Part shown: positions 1-8,097 of the stretch, piece by piece
Layout: each line of letters opens with the position of its first letter
Numbering within the stretch: position 1 is the first letter of the stretch
DNA from: an uncultured Eubacteriales bacterium
GTDB taxonomy: Bacteria; Bacillota; Clostridia; Christensenellales; Aristaeellaceae
Direction of reading: 5' to 3'
Assembly (NCBI GenBank): GCA_902793325.1
Contig: CADBCY010000012.1
Coordinates: 1-63,335 of the forward strand
DNA: 63,335 nucleotides
Notes under the pieces: model-generated
Databases searched by the model: none
What the model saw: the letters and a program-made list of their open reading frames with translations, nothing else
What the model was told of the DNA's origin: nothing
Position numbers and translations under genes: made by a program

Positions 1-135
1 GGTAACATGGAAATCGGCCACCATATGGCTTTTCGCATCCACGGCAGTCTGTACGTTATAACAGGCCTTGATACCGCCTTCCTTGGCAGGCATCATGGCG
101 GATTCCGGATCGGTAAAGGTGAGGGTAGATGTCAT
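1..135 (-). mobile_element. transposase fragment, IS1182-like, runs off left edge
   Basis: The reverse strand encodes a fragment with TFTDPESAMM followed by ACYNVQTAVDAKSHMVADF. This matches the DDE catalytic core of IS1182/DDE_Tnp_1-type transposases, which carry TDPDARLM then CYNVQTAVDAKH. The frame remains open at base 1, so the rest of the gene lies outside the window. The ATG at 133-135 is internal to the family domain, and the frame upstream of it (to about 250) reads poorly, so the 5' part of the transposase is probably missing or diverged. No terminal inverted repeat could be seen. Identity rests on about 40 residues only. Confidence 0.55.
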
Positions 136-251
136 GCTCAAAATATCTTCTGATTCAACGATGCAAACAATTGAGGATGTCTTTTGCGATGGGAACTTAA
201 GATTTCTATCTATGAGAAGAATGGCTACAATAAACGACCCTATTCTTCCAC

Positions 252-704
252 TTGCCTTCTGAACCGCATGGGTATCTGAGTAACTGGTATCCCTCTCCTT
301 TCGATCTTGACGGCGTACACTACTCCTCCGCCGAGCAATACATCATGTATCAGAAGTGTGTGCTCTTCGGCGACACAGCATCCGCCAAGGCCGTTCTCGC
401 TACGAATGACACCGAGGCACAGCAGGCCATCGGGCGAAAGGCAAAGGGCTATATCGGGGGTGTCTGGGCAGGTCGGCGTCAGCTTGTGGTCGTGCGTGGA
501 CTGCTTGCAAAATTCTCGCAAAACGATGATCTGAAAAAGAAGCTGCTGGATACAGGGGATGCCTGGCTGGTAGAGTGTGCGCACAGCGATACCATCTGGG
601 CCTGCGGCATACGGCTCAATGAAGACGAGCGATTCGACGCCAGCAAATGGCGCGGGCAGAACATTCTCGGCTTTGCGCTGATGGAGGTGCGCTCCATGCT
701 CTGA
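252..704 (+). CDS. NADAR/YbiA-family protein, probable 5' frameshift
   Basis: 150 residues from a TTG codon. It has the NADAR signatures: GYLSNWYPSPF near the N-terminus, SSAEQYIMYQK (about 25-35), LLAKFSQND in the middle, a Trp-containing IWACGI segment and the closing GQNILGFALMEVR. Family members hydrolyse N-glycosidic bonds in phosphoribosylated riboflavin intermediates or remove ADP-ribose from guanine in nucleic acids. There is no good start here: the frame upstream (TTLFFHLPSEPHG) resembles the family N-terminus but meets a stop at 231-233. An ATG at 221 in another frame reads MATINDPI, suggesting one inserted or two lost bases at about 242-248. It leads a tight three-gene run. Family call firm, activity and start uncertain. 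Confidence 0.85.
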   Translation: MPSEPHGYLSNWYPSPFDLDGVHYSSAEQYIMYQKCVLFGDTASAKAVLATNDTEAQQAIGRKAKGYIGGVWAGRRQLVVVRGLLAKFSQNDDLKKKLLDTGDAWLVECAHSDTIWACGIRLNEDERFDASKWRGQNILGFALMEVRSML

Positions 705-720
705 AAGGCGGAAGAATAAT

Positions 721-1032
721 ATGGTCGGAAAGTATAAGATCATCACCCTTTGCGGCAGCACCCGTTTCAAGGATGCTTCTATGGAAACACAGAAGCGCCT
801 GACGCTGGAGGGCAACATCGTGATCAGCGTCGGCCTGTTCGGTCACTCCAGGGACGATGAGGTCTGGACGGAGGGGACGAAGGAAATGCTCGATGATATG
901 CACAAGAGGAAGATCGACATGGCCGATGAAATCTTTGTCATCAACGTCGGAGGCTACATAGGCTCCAGTACCCGCTCGGAAATCGAGTACGCTGCCGCAA
1001 CCGGAAAAGCCGTCAATTATCTGGAACCGTAG
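721..1032 (+). CDS. nucleoside 2-deoxyribosyltransferase-like / DUF4406-like protein
   Basis: 103 residues. The N-terminal ITLCGSTRF strand-loop is typical of the nucleoside 2-deoxyribosyltransferase/DUF4406 superfamily, where it contacts the nucleotide. KIDMADEIFVINVGGYIGSSTRSEIEYA contains the Asp/Glu-rich helix and the conserved GYIG-S-T--E-EYA end. It probably acts on a nucleotide or nucleoside, but the substrate is not readable from sequence. The ATG follows the NADAR gene by 16 bases and the next ATG lies 10 bases after its stop, so the three are probably co-transcribed. Similar small proteins are common in phages and mobile DNA. Superfamily call good; enzymatic activity untested. Confidence 0.75.
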   Translation: MVGKYKIITLCGSTRFKDASMETQKRLTLEGNIVISVGLFGHSRDDEVWTEGTKEMLDDMHKRKIDMADEIFVINVGGYIGSSTRSEIEYAAATGKAVNYLEP

Positions 1033-1042
1033 GGATACTGTA

Positions 1043-1720
1043 ATGGCACTCACGAAAACAAGTTTTATGCGCGGGATGCAATGCCCCAAAATGCTATGGC
1101 TTGATAAGCACAAACCCAGTCTAAAGGTCATTCCGCCAGAGATTCAGGCACGGCTTGACGCCGGCAATGACTTTGGTGATCTTGCAATGGGGATGTTCGG
1201 CCCCTATGAAGAGATGACGGTCTATCGCCCCGGTACAACTATCCCGGACAAAAAGGCCATGCTCGCCAACACGCAGAATGCCATGGAACGAGGCGTTGGG
1301 GTCATCTGTGAGGCAGCCTTCAGCAACTACAACAACTACTGTGCTGTCGATATTCTCCGAAAGACGGAAACGGGATATGATTTCTACGAAGTCAAAAACT
1401 CCCCGGCAGTTTCGGAGCAGTTCATCAAAGACGCAGGATTCCAGTATTACATCCTTACGCGCTGCAAGGTGAAAATCGGCAAGGTGTTTATTGTCATCCA
1501 TGGCCCGGATGAAGAAAAACCATTTGTCCCGGTGGACGTAACTGCGCAGGCTAAGGGCTACTACAACTGGATCAACGACCATATCTGGGATTTAAATCGG
1601 CGGCAGAAGGAGCCTGATGAAATCGTGATTGAACTGGGTGAGCAATGCCTCAACCCTTACGAATGCTGGTACTATGGCTACTGCCACGGAGGAGAATTGC
1701 CGCCGAGAAAAGAGGACTAA
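1043..1720 (+). CDS. PD-(D/E)XK nuclease-like protein, DUF2779 N-terminal type
   Basis: 225 residues. The opening FMRGMQCPKMLWLDKHKP resembles the start of DUF2779 and Cas4/RecB-like proteins (xx-Cys-P-x-x-LW). AVDILRKTETGYDFYEVKNS (about 104-123) gives the D...E-x-K nuclease core. The C-terminal CLNPYECWYYGYC adds three Cys; with Cys14 this could hold a 4Fe-4S cluster as in Cas4. Full DUF2779 proteins are usually around three times longer, so this is a short stand-alone form or a truncated gene; the ordinary stop argues for a natural short form. It is last in the NADAR cluster, which suggests a defence or nucleic-acid-processing context. That role is inferred. Confidence 0.65.
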   Translation: MALTKTSFMRGMQCPKMLWLDKHKPSLKVIPPEIQARLDAGNDFGDLAMGMFGPYEEMTVYRPGTTIPDKKAMLANTQNAMERGVGVICEAAFSNYNNYCAVDILRKTETGYDFYEVKNSPAVSEQFIKDAGFQYYILTRCKVKIGKVFIVIHGPDEEKPFVPVDVTAQAKGYYNWINDHIWDLNRRQKEPDEIVIELGEQCLNPYECWYYGYCHGGELPPRKED

Positions 1721-2061
1721 ACTGTGGTTTACTGTATGGGCTCTGATAGGGCTGTAGCTGATCATGACCTTGCCCCCTCAAACGTGGTGATTGTTAGTAT
1801 ACCATGGGGGGAATGCTCTGGGAGTGACATGATTGAGGCTTTCTGTTGAAGAGATTAAGCGTCACTTCTCGCTCTGGTCTTCTTGGTTAGAAGCCTTTTG
1901 CATAACGAGGAGTGGCAGGGCTTTCATATAGATAATACCATTGAGTATTAGTGCATTATATTGACATTTCAAGTCTGTGAACTTATACTTATAATAGTGC
2001 CCGAGGCGGTTGAGATCTGCCCGATCGTCGGAGATATCGATGAAAGGAGAAAAGAAAGAAC
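1721..2061. other. intergenic region, no gene recognised
   Basis: 341 bases between the accessory cluster and the sugar importer. I see no convincing coding sequence. A short plus-strand frame ending at the TAG at 1948-1950 is too small to classify and could be a remnant. The right third is AT-rich and contains the promoter listed separately. Confidence 0.5.
1961..1989 (+). promoter_or_regulatory. sigma-A promoter of sugar ABC operon
   Basis: TTGACA at 1961-1966, a 17-base spacer and TATACT at 1984-1989. This is nearly consensus and lies about 70 bases before the binding-protein ATG. A TATAAT at 1990-1995 is too far from the -35 box (23 bases) to pair with it. Confidence 0.8.
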
Positions 2062-3597
2062 ATGAAAAGAACGTTATCGCTTCTGCTGACCCTTGCGCTG
2101 CTGTTTGTGATCTGCGGCGCGGCACATGCCGAGGGCGGGGCCCCTCTGAAGATCTCGATCTATTACAACGATAATCCCACCTATCCTTTTCGGGACGACT
2201 GGCTGGCGCTCACTTACATTGAGGAGACATACAACGTCGATTTGGAGATCGAACCGGTTCCGTTCAGCGATTACGGTACCAAGGTCAACAATGTGCTGAC
2301 AAGCCAGGGCGACGATACCCCTGACGTCATATTCAGCCAGAAAACCAGCGGCGGCATCGCCTCTCTGGCGCTCAACGGTGCCATTTATGCGATTTCGGAC
2401 AATCCGGACTGGACACCGAACTTCAACGCCCGGGTGGCTGAGTTCGGCCTTGAGGAAGAACTGGAAACATGCAGGATGAGCGACGGGCGCCTGTATTACA
2501 TGCCGGCCATGTATGATATTCCCGTCTACGACGGCGGCCTGATCCTTCGCCAGGATTATCTTGAGGCCAAGGGCTTTGAAGCGCCCGGGAATTTCGATGA
2601 TCTCTACGCGATTCTGAAGGCCTATAAGGAAGACTATCCCGATTCCTATCCGCTGACCACCATCTACGATGTCGGCTTTCTTGAGCGCATGACGATGCCC
2701 TCCTGGGGGCTCAGTCTGGGCACATACAACTCGACATCCAGCCAGGTTCTGAGCTGGGACTATGAGAACAGGGCTTATTTTGCCGGCGCCATCAGCCGGC
2801 AGTACAGGGACTATATCACCTTCCTGCACAGGCTTTACGCGGAGGGCCTGCTGGACCCGGAGATGACCCAGGACGACGCATCCACCACACTCAAACTGGC
2901 CACCGGCGCATCCATGGCTGTATACGCGTTCTACGACCAGATCGGCGGCTGGGAACAGGCGAGCGAGATCGAGGGCTTCCGCCTTGCACTGTATCCGCCG
3001 CTCACGGGGCCTTCCGGCGCGCATCATATGCCCAAGGCCCGCCTGATGAACGGAATCATCTTCCCTGTCAAGACGACCCAGCGCGAAGATTTCGAGCAGG
3101 TTGTGCGCAAGATCGATGAGATACTCTTCTCGGAGGATGCCTACATGGTCTGGAGTCTCGGCCTGGAGGGCAAAACCTATACCATGGACGGCGATCAGGT
3201 TGTATTCAGCGACGACATCCTGAACGCCCCGGAGGGGATCACCAAATATATGCAGAATGCCTATGGCTGCGGCTGCGGCGGCACCCAGTGTGTGTTCCGC
3301 AGCGCATTGGAGATGTTCAAAAACAAAAGCGATTTTGCCGCGGTGAATACTGAGGTCGCCGCCATGGATCAGGCCATGCAGTATGTACCGGCCGCGCCGG
3401 CTTTTGACGATCTGACCGCCGAGGATACCACGCTGCTTCAGGGCGCTCTGGGGGATGCCTATGCTGTCTGGAACGACGCCTTTATCCGGGGAACCAGGGA
3501 CATTGACGCGGACTGGGACACCTATGTGCAGGAGATGAAGGACAAGGGCATGGACGAATATCTGGCGCTTTTCAATCAGTTCAGCCGGTATCAGTGA
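2062..3597 (+). CDS. carbohydrate ABC transporter substrate-binding protein
   Basis: 511 residues. An N-terminal signal peptide (MKRTLSLLLTLALLFVICG) precedes a likely signal peptidase I site, AHA-EG, at residues 23/24. There is no good lipobox even though a Cys lies in the hydrophobic stretch. The mature part begins like family-1 extracellular solute-binding proteins of the LipO/YtcQ type (Trp/Tyr-rich ligand-binding body, DDTPDVIF near 85). AGGAGA lies upstream of the ATG. It is the first gene of a three-gene importer operon with two LplB/YtcP-type permeases, so the ligand is probably an oligosaccharide. A CGCGGTQC segment near residue 405 is unusual for an exported protein. The exact sugar is unknown. 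Confidence 0.88.
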   Translation: MKRTLSLLLTLALLFVICGAAHAEGGAPLKISIYYNDNPTYPFRDDWLALTYIEETYNVDLEIEPVPFSDYGTKVNNVLTSQGDDTPDVIFSQKTSGGIASLALNGAIYAISDNPDWTPNFNARVAEFGLEEELETCRMSDGRLYYMPAMYDIPVYDGGLILRQDYLEAKGFEAPGNFDDLYAILKAYKEDYPDSYPLTTIYDVGFLERMTMPSWGLSLGTYNSTSSQVLSWDYENRAYFAGAISRQYRDYITFLHRLYAEGLLDPEMTQDDASTTLKLATGASMAVYAFYDQIGGWEQASEIEGFRLALYPPLTGPSGAHHMPKARLMNGIIFPVKTTQREDFEQVVRKIDEILFSEDAYMVWSLGLEGKTYTMDGDQVVFSDDILNAPEGITKYMQNAYGCGCGGTQCVFRSALEMFKNKSDFAAVNTEVAAMDQAMQYVPAAPAFDDLTAEDTTLLQGALGDAYAVWNDAFIRGTRDIDADWDTYVQEMKDKGMDEYLALFNQFSRYQ

Positions 3598-3648
3598 TCC
3601 GTATTCCGGAAGGCTTCTTCCCCGGATATCGCCAGAAAGGACACTTCC

Positions 3649-4611
3649 ATGAACAGGACCAGCAGGGATCCGCGGGATACGCGGACCGTCAGAACGTCGT
3701 TCAGGAAATACATGGGGCGTTATTGGCAGCTTTATGCCATCATGCTGGTGCCTGTCTGTTATTTTCTGCTGTTCAAGTATGTGCCGATGCTGGGGAATAT
3801 ACTGGCCTTCCGCCGCTTCAAACCCCTGACCGGTCCCTATGGCGTCAGCTGGGCGCAGCCGCCGCTTCGGTATTTCCAGCAGTTTATGGGGCAGGAGGGA
3901 TTCTGGCAGGCGTTTCGCAACACGCTCATCATCAGTGTTGAAAACCTGGCCGTCAACTTCCCCTTTCCCATCATCTTTGCCGTTCTTTTCAACGAACTAA
4001 CCAGTGTGAAAGCCCGGCGCTTTATACAGACGGTCAGCTATATGCCCCGCTTCATCTCCACAGTCGTCGTCATTTCCATACTCAGCCAGATGCTCTCGCC
4101 GTCGACCGGGGCGGTCAACCGACTGCTGAGTCAGGTGCTCGGGCTGCCCCGCATATACTATCTCAACGAACCGGCTTTTTTCCGTCCACTTTATATCCTG
4201 ACGGATATGTGGCAGTATACCGGATGGACGGCGATCATCTATCTGTCCGCCATCGCGGGCATCGAAAAGGATCTGTACGAAGCGGCGTACATGGACGGCG
4301 CCAGCCGTTTCCAGCAGATCTTCTATATCACGATCCCGTCTATTCTGCCCACCATCATGGTGATGCTCATCCTGAATATCGGAAATCTGATGTCGCTTGG
4401 ATATGAAAAGGTCCTGCTGATGCAGACGCCGACAAACATGGCCGCCTCGGATATCATTGACACCTATGTCTACCGCCTGTCGCTGGGTGCCAGTACGCCC
4501 CAGTATTCTCTGGGAACCGCCGTGGGCCTGTTCAACGGAACGATTGGCCTGGTTCTGGTTACCGGCGCCAACCGGATCGCAAGACGGCTGACCGGAAGCG
4601 GCATATATTGA
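3649..4611 (+). CDS. sugar ABC transporter permease, LplB type
   Basis: 320 residues with about six membrane segments. The coupling EAA loop reads EKDLYEAAYMDGASRF (about 204-219), which contacts the transport ATPase. The N-terminal YAIMLVPVCYFLLFKYVPM and the FNELTSVKARRFIQT segment are characteristic of the LplB branch. It follows the binding protein by 51 bases and pairs with the next permease. As in many Firmicutes importers of this class, no ATPase gene is present; a shared MsmX-like ATPase elsewhere is the usual solution. Confidence 0.9.
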   Translation: MNRTSRDPRDTRTVRTSFRKYMGRYWQLYAIMLVPVCYFLLFKYVPMLGNILAFRRFKPLTGPYGVSWAQPPLRYFQQFMGQEGFWQAFRNTLIISVENLAVNFPFPIIFAVLFNELTSVKARRFIQTVSYMPRFISTVVVISILSQMLSPSTGAVNRLLSQVLGLPRIYYLNEPAFFRPLYILTDMWQYTGWTAIIYLSAIAGIEKDLYEAAYMDGASRFQQIFYITIPSILPTIMVMLILNIGNLMSLGYEKVLLMQTPTNMAASDIIDTYVYRLSLGASTPQYSLGTAVGLFNGTIGLVLVTGANRIARRLTGSGIY

Positions 4612-4681
4612 TCCTTCGGAGCGCGAGGCTTCTCGCATAAGCCGCGTTGATCTGAAAACAGCAGGAGGAGGCATCCGGACA

Positions 4682-5560
4682 ATGAAAAAAGCAGGGGTTT
4701 CAAAGGGGATCCGGAGACGTGAACCCGTCCTCGACTGTTTGACGGCACTGGTCATGACCCTCTGCGTGATCTGCTCTGTCACGCCTTTTCTGTATGTTTT
4801 TGCCATGTCCTTCTCCTCTGGCGCCGCCATCACCAACAGCCATGTATTTCTGTGGCCGGTGGGTTTCAACACGGAAGCCTATCGCACCGTACTTGCCTAC
4901 CCCCATTTCTTCCGGGCCTACGGCTATACCCTGCTGTTCGCCTTCGGGGGGACCCTGATTTCTCTTGTAATGACGTCGCTTCTGGCCTATCCGCTCAGCA
5001 AGACATGGCTCAGGGGGCGGAAAACCGTCATGCGGATGGTCGTGTTTTCCATGTTCTTCTCAGGCGGAATGATCCCCAATTACCTTCTTGTTTCGGGTCT
5101 GCACCTGACAGGCACCGTCTGGGCCATCCTGATCCCCTTTGCCGTCAACCAGTTCTATCTGATCATACTGATCAACTTCTTCAGCGCGCTTCCATCGGAG
5201 ATAGAAGAGGCCGCCACGATTGACGGCCTGGATTATTTCGGCATACTGCTGCGGATCGTGCTGCCTCTGTCCAAACCGGCGCTGACCACGATCGGCCTTT
5301 ATACCTTCGTCTTCTTCTGGAACAACTGGTTTTACCCGCTGATCTACCTGAAGAGCAGTCAGTACCCGGTCATGCTGCTGCTTCGCAATATCGTAAACGG
5401 AAGCGCCAGCGCGTCCGAGGGGACAGCCCGGAACGCGGCGCTTTCCATCGCGGTCAAGTCCGCCGTGATTCTCGTTTCTTCACTTCCGGTCCTCCTGATC
5501 TATCCGTTCTTCCAGAAGTCTTTCGTCCGGGGCATGACCCTCGGGGCTGTCAAGGGATGA
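4682..5560 (+). CDS. carbohydrate ABC transporter permease, YtcP type
   Basis: 292 residues with six predicted membrane helices. The EAA loop is LPSEIEEAATIDGLDYFGIL (about 168-187), and the C-terminus FVRGMTLGAVKG is the standard ending of YtcP-type permeases. An AGGAGG site lies about 15 bases before the ATG. It forms the heterodimeric channel with the preceding LplB-type permease. It is the last gene of the operon and ends 29 bases from the convergent MATE-fusion gene. Confidence 0.9.
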   Translation: MKKAGVSKGIRRREPVLDCLTALVMTLCVICSVTPFLYVFAMSFSSGAAITNSHVFLWPVGFNTEAYRTVLAYPHFFRAYGYTLLFAFGGTLISLVMTSLLAYPLSKTWLRGRKTVMRMVVFSMFFSGGMIPNYLLVSGLHLTGTVWAILIPFAVNQFYLIILINFFSALPSEIEEAATIDGLDYFGILLRIVLPLSKPALTTIGLYTFVFFWNNWFYPLIYLKSSQYPVMLLLRNIVNGSASASEGTARNAALSIAVKSAVILVSSLPVLLIYPFFQKSFVRGMTLGAVKG

Positions 5561-5589
5561 ACAGCCGGTCACGGCGCCGTCCGACCGCG

Positions 5590-7377
5590 TCAGCCCGCGG
5601 AAACGTCGGGAACACCCTGGGGCGGACGCTGTTCAAACGTAAACACGGAGTAATTCATGTCCAGCACATACTGATAGCTGACGGTGTCGGCGATTTTCCG
5701 GATGACGCTGTAATTGGAAACGATATCCCTTGATGCGTCATCCTCATTGAGCATGATACACTGCCCGTCATCCATGATGGTGAAGACACAGCCGCCTTCG
5801 TAAAATTTGACCATCACCTGGGTATTGACCTGACCATGGTTTTTGGTCGCCTCGGCATAGTGGACCATCTCTTCTATGCACAGGGCGGCACGATAAGCGA
5901 TGCGTTGGGTATAGCCATGTGCTTCGGCGTATTCGCGGACGCTCCGGGAAGCCTCGATCGCGTCCTGAGGCGTGACCGTGAGGTAGAGAATGTCTTCTTC
6001 CGGCGATCTTTTTTCCAAATCCTTTTTTATCACAGTACGGTAATGCAGTATATTGACGATCAGCAGAAGACATTCCGTGATAAAATAGGCGCCATAGAAC
6101 ATTGGCGCGTCCACACGGGAGAGAATAAAGGCAAATAGAGGCAGGGTCGCATAGCCTGCTACGGTGACCATGGAATTATATGTGACATCTCCCCTGTTGC
6201 CGAAATACAGGCGCAGGACGGCATTGATTCCTCGGAAGATGAAGTGCAGCGTATACAGGCGCAGGCAGATCACCCCAAAGGGAGGGATATCCATGACATG
6301 ATGCAGATGATAGAACAGCTCCGGCGCGACCAGCACGAAAGCTGTAATGATGCCGAGAAGTCCGATCATCAGGTATATGCACTTCCGTATCAGCATTTTG
6401 ACTCCTACGACATCCCGGGCGCCGGTCAGGATACCGATCAGCGGACGTGCCGAATTCTGCACGCTGATTATGACGACATTCGCGATGGACAGGCAGAATC
6501 GGCAGACGCCGTTAATCACGCCGAATATTTCCCCGAAGGTGGCCAGCAGGATGCTGACAATAAAAAAGTTCTCCAACGCAAGCATGGCGCTATAGGATGC
6601 CTCCGACAATCCTGTCCTGAGCATTCGCAGGATATCCTTTCCGCGGATACGCTCATCACCGGTGACGTAGATATCTGTCTTTCGGCTGAGATAGACGACG
6701 CTGCATACGCACCGAACTACATTTGCGACGGCTGTTCCGTAGCCCGCACCGGCAACGCCCAAGTGAAAGACGCCCACGAAAAGCAAATCCAGAACCAGAT
6801 TGATCAGCCCTTCCCCTATGGCCAGCGCCGTCAGGACCTTCGTCTTTCCGAGGATCTGAAGCTCAAACACGCATATGGTTGAAACCAGCCCAAAGGGGGA
6901 GGCGATCAGAATGCCAGCGGTATAGTTCCAGACCAGGGTATTCATATCATGGGAAAGGTGATAGAACCGGATCATCATGGCCGCGACAGGAAATTCGAGA
7001 ACGCAGAGTCCCAGGACAGAAAGGAGTGTCAAGGTCTTGGCGACCTTCTTCTGATAGCGCAGATCCTCGAAGTGATTCTCACCCATGCCGGTTGAAAGCG
7101 TTGTACCGATGCCGGAGGCAATGAGCGCGGAAGCTACGCCCAGTATGGATGTAATCGGAAGAACAATATTCACGGAGGACAACGCGTCGGCGCCCACCAG
7201 GTTTCCCACCACAACACCATCCACAGACGTTATCAGAAGAAGGGACAGATTTGTCAGCAGCATAAAGGGCAGGAAGCCCAGAAGCTTGCGCTTCAGCAGC
7301 GAGTCGCTGCGCCAGAAGCGTGCTATGGTTTGGGAGTTTTCACCGTTATTCACTGGCGAATTGTGGACATAGGGCAT
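5590..7377 (-). CDS. MATE family transporter fused to C-terminal HATPase-like domain
   Basis: 595 residues. Residues about 30-450 form a MATE (MatE) antiporter body of roughly twelve helices (LLTNLSLLLITSVDGVVVGN near the start). A cytoplasmic tail from about 465 to 595 has the fold signature of anti-sigma/histidine-kinase ATPases: EASRSVREYAEAHGY, then AALCIEEMVHYAE where the N-box belongs, then FTIMDDGQCIML where the G1 box belongs. The usual N-box Asn is replaced (EEMVHYAE) and the D-x-G-x-P box is altered, so ATP binding may be weak or lost. The domain could gate transport, bind a partner or be vestigial. The start is the first ATG after a strong promoter. Substrate unknown. Confidence 0.88.
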   Translation of the reverse strand: MPYVHNSPVNNGENSQTIARFWRSDSLLKRKLLGFLPFMLLTNLSLLLITSVDGVVVGNLVGADALSSVNIVLPITSILGVASALIASGIGTTLSTGMGENHFEDLRYQKKVAKTLTLLSVLGLCVLEFPVAAMMIRFYHLSHDMNTLVWNYTAGILIASPFGLVSTICVFELQILGKTKVLTALAIGEGLINLVLDLLFVGVFHLGVAGAGYGTAVANVVRCVCSVVYLSRKTDIYVTGDERIRGKDILRMLRTGLSEASYSAMLALENFFIVSILLATFGEIFGVINGVCRFCLSIANVVIISVQNSARPLIGILTGARDVVGVKMLIRKCIYLMIGLLGIITAFVLVAPELFYHLHHVMDIPPFGVICLRLYTLHFIFRGINAVLRLYFGNRGDVTYNSMVTVAGYATLPLFAFILSRVDAPMFYGAYFITECLLLIVNILHYRTVIKKDLEKRSPEEDILYLTVTPQDAIEASRSVREYAEAHGYTQRIAYRAALCIEEMVHYAEATKNHGQVNTQVMVKFYEGGCVFTIMDDGQCIMLNEDDASRDIVSNYSVIRKIADTVSYQYVLDMNYSVFTFEQRPPQGVPDVSAG

Positions 7378-7483
7378 TCGTCAGACCTCCTTCAGAGTCA
7401 CGGGAGCAGGTTCGTTGATTCATTCATGAGACAGCAGGCAATCCCGGAAGCATCCCGTTCGATCGCAATTGCCTCTACAGCGG

Positions 7484-7512
7484 AGTATACTACATATACT
7501 TGTTATGGTCAA
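7484..7512 (-). promoter_or_regulatory. promoter of MATE-fusion gene
   Basis: Read on the minus strand: TTGACC (7512-7507), a 17-base spacer, then TATACT (7489-7484). It lies about 107 bases upstream of the MATE-fusion ATG. Confidence 0.75.
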
Positions 7513-7546
7513 CACAAAAGGTGTGGTTGGTACACTTTCATGTCAA

Positions 7547-7633
7547 TATATCCGCATTGTCTACAACATCATCAAAACAGAATCCCGGATGCTTGTCATC
7601 GTTGTTGGAATTCGGGAGGATGACGAGATTTAA
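7547..7633 (+). pseudogene. RelE/ParE-like toxin, C-terminal fragment
   Basis: An open frame of 28 codons ending at TAA 7631-7633 reads YIRIVYNIIKTESRMLVIVV then GIREDDEI. The RIVY, hydrophobic strand and GIR-x-D-E-I pattern is the terminal beta-sheet of RelE/ParE superfamily toxins. The frame stays open upstream to about 7523 but there is no toxin N-terminus and no antitoxin gene beside it; the region overlaps the MATE promoter. I read it as the 3' remnant of a toxin gene left by deletion. Identification rests on a short segment. Confidence 0.5.
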
Positions 7634-7922
7634 GAAATCGCGCACAATCGCAGGACAAAACATGATCTGTAGTGGCCGGACCAAACACATGGAGACGGCT
7701 CTCTGTAAGAACACAGAGAACCGTGCCCCGCGTGTCTATTCCTTTGCCGCTGACTGTGAATGCCTCTATTAGCTTGGCCTTGTCTTCCTCGGCCTGCTCA
7801 GCTTCCAGCTTCTTCAGTTCGGCTTTCTTTTCCTTCAACTGGGTGGTCAGCGCTTCAATTTCGGCCTTGACAGCCTCGATCTTCTCAGCGATGTTGACTA
7901 CTTTCTTCTTTCCACGGGGCAT
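7596..7922 (-). CDS. small coiled-coil protein, C-terminal part apparently replaced
   Basis: 108 residues from an ATG at 7922 with GGAATGG upstream. Residues 1-65 start MPRGKKK and form a Lys/Glu heptad coiled coil (EKIEAVKAEIEALTTQLKEK, then KKAELKKLEAEQAEEDKAKL) ending EAFTVSGKGID. This resembles small proteins from clostridial conjugative elements that normally end within a few residues of that point. The following stretch (TRGTVLCVLTESRLHVFG to the stop) looks random and overlaps the antisense toxin remnant. The native 3' end is probably lost. Function unknown; DNA or protein scaffolding is possible. Confidence 0.45.
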   Translation of the reverse strand: MPRGKKKVVNIAEKIEAVKAEIEALTTQLKEKKAELKKLEAEQAEEDKAKLIEAFTVSGKGIDTRGTVLCVLTESRLHVFGPATTDHVLSCDCARFLKSRHPPEFQQR

Positions 7923-8097
7923 GTAACCATTCCTGTTACTATATATTTGCCCCATGTTCGTGGCAGCCAGCCACAGGCGAGGGACATCTCATTGCCCAAG
8001 TTGTACAATGTGAAGGCAATGGTCTGGCGAATCGCTCCAAGAGACATGCGCTCGTAAGAAAGTCAGCCAGCAGGCCTTCCATTGTGCAACGTTCGAT

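Noticed and set aside
1990-1995. TATAAT as -10 box of the sugar operon
   Set aside because: It lies 23 bases from the TTGACA, outside the working range; TATACT at 17 bases fits better.
1862-2125. minus-strand ORF overlapping the sugar-operon promoter
   Set aside because: Overlaps a near-consensus promoter and the start of the binding-protein gene; no ribosome site or family features.
7923-8097. minus-strand frame reading AFTLYNLGNEMSLACGWLP
   Set aside because: It looks protein-like for about 40 codons, but no family could be recognised and both ends are broken. Too weak to list as a gene fragment.
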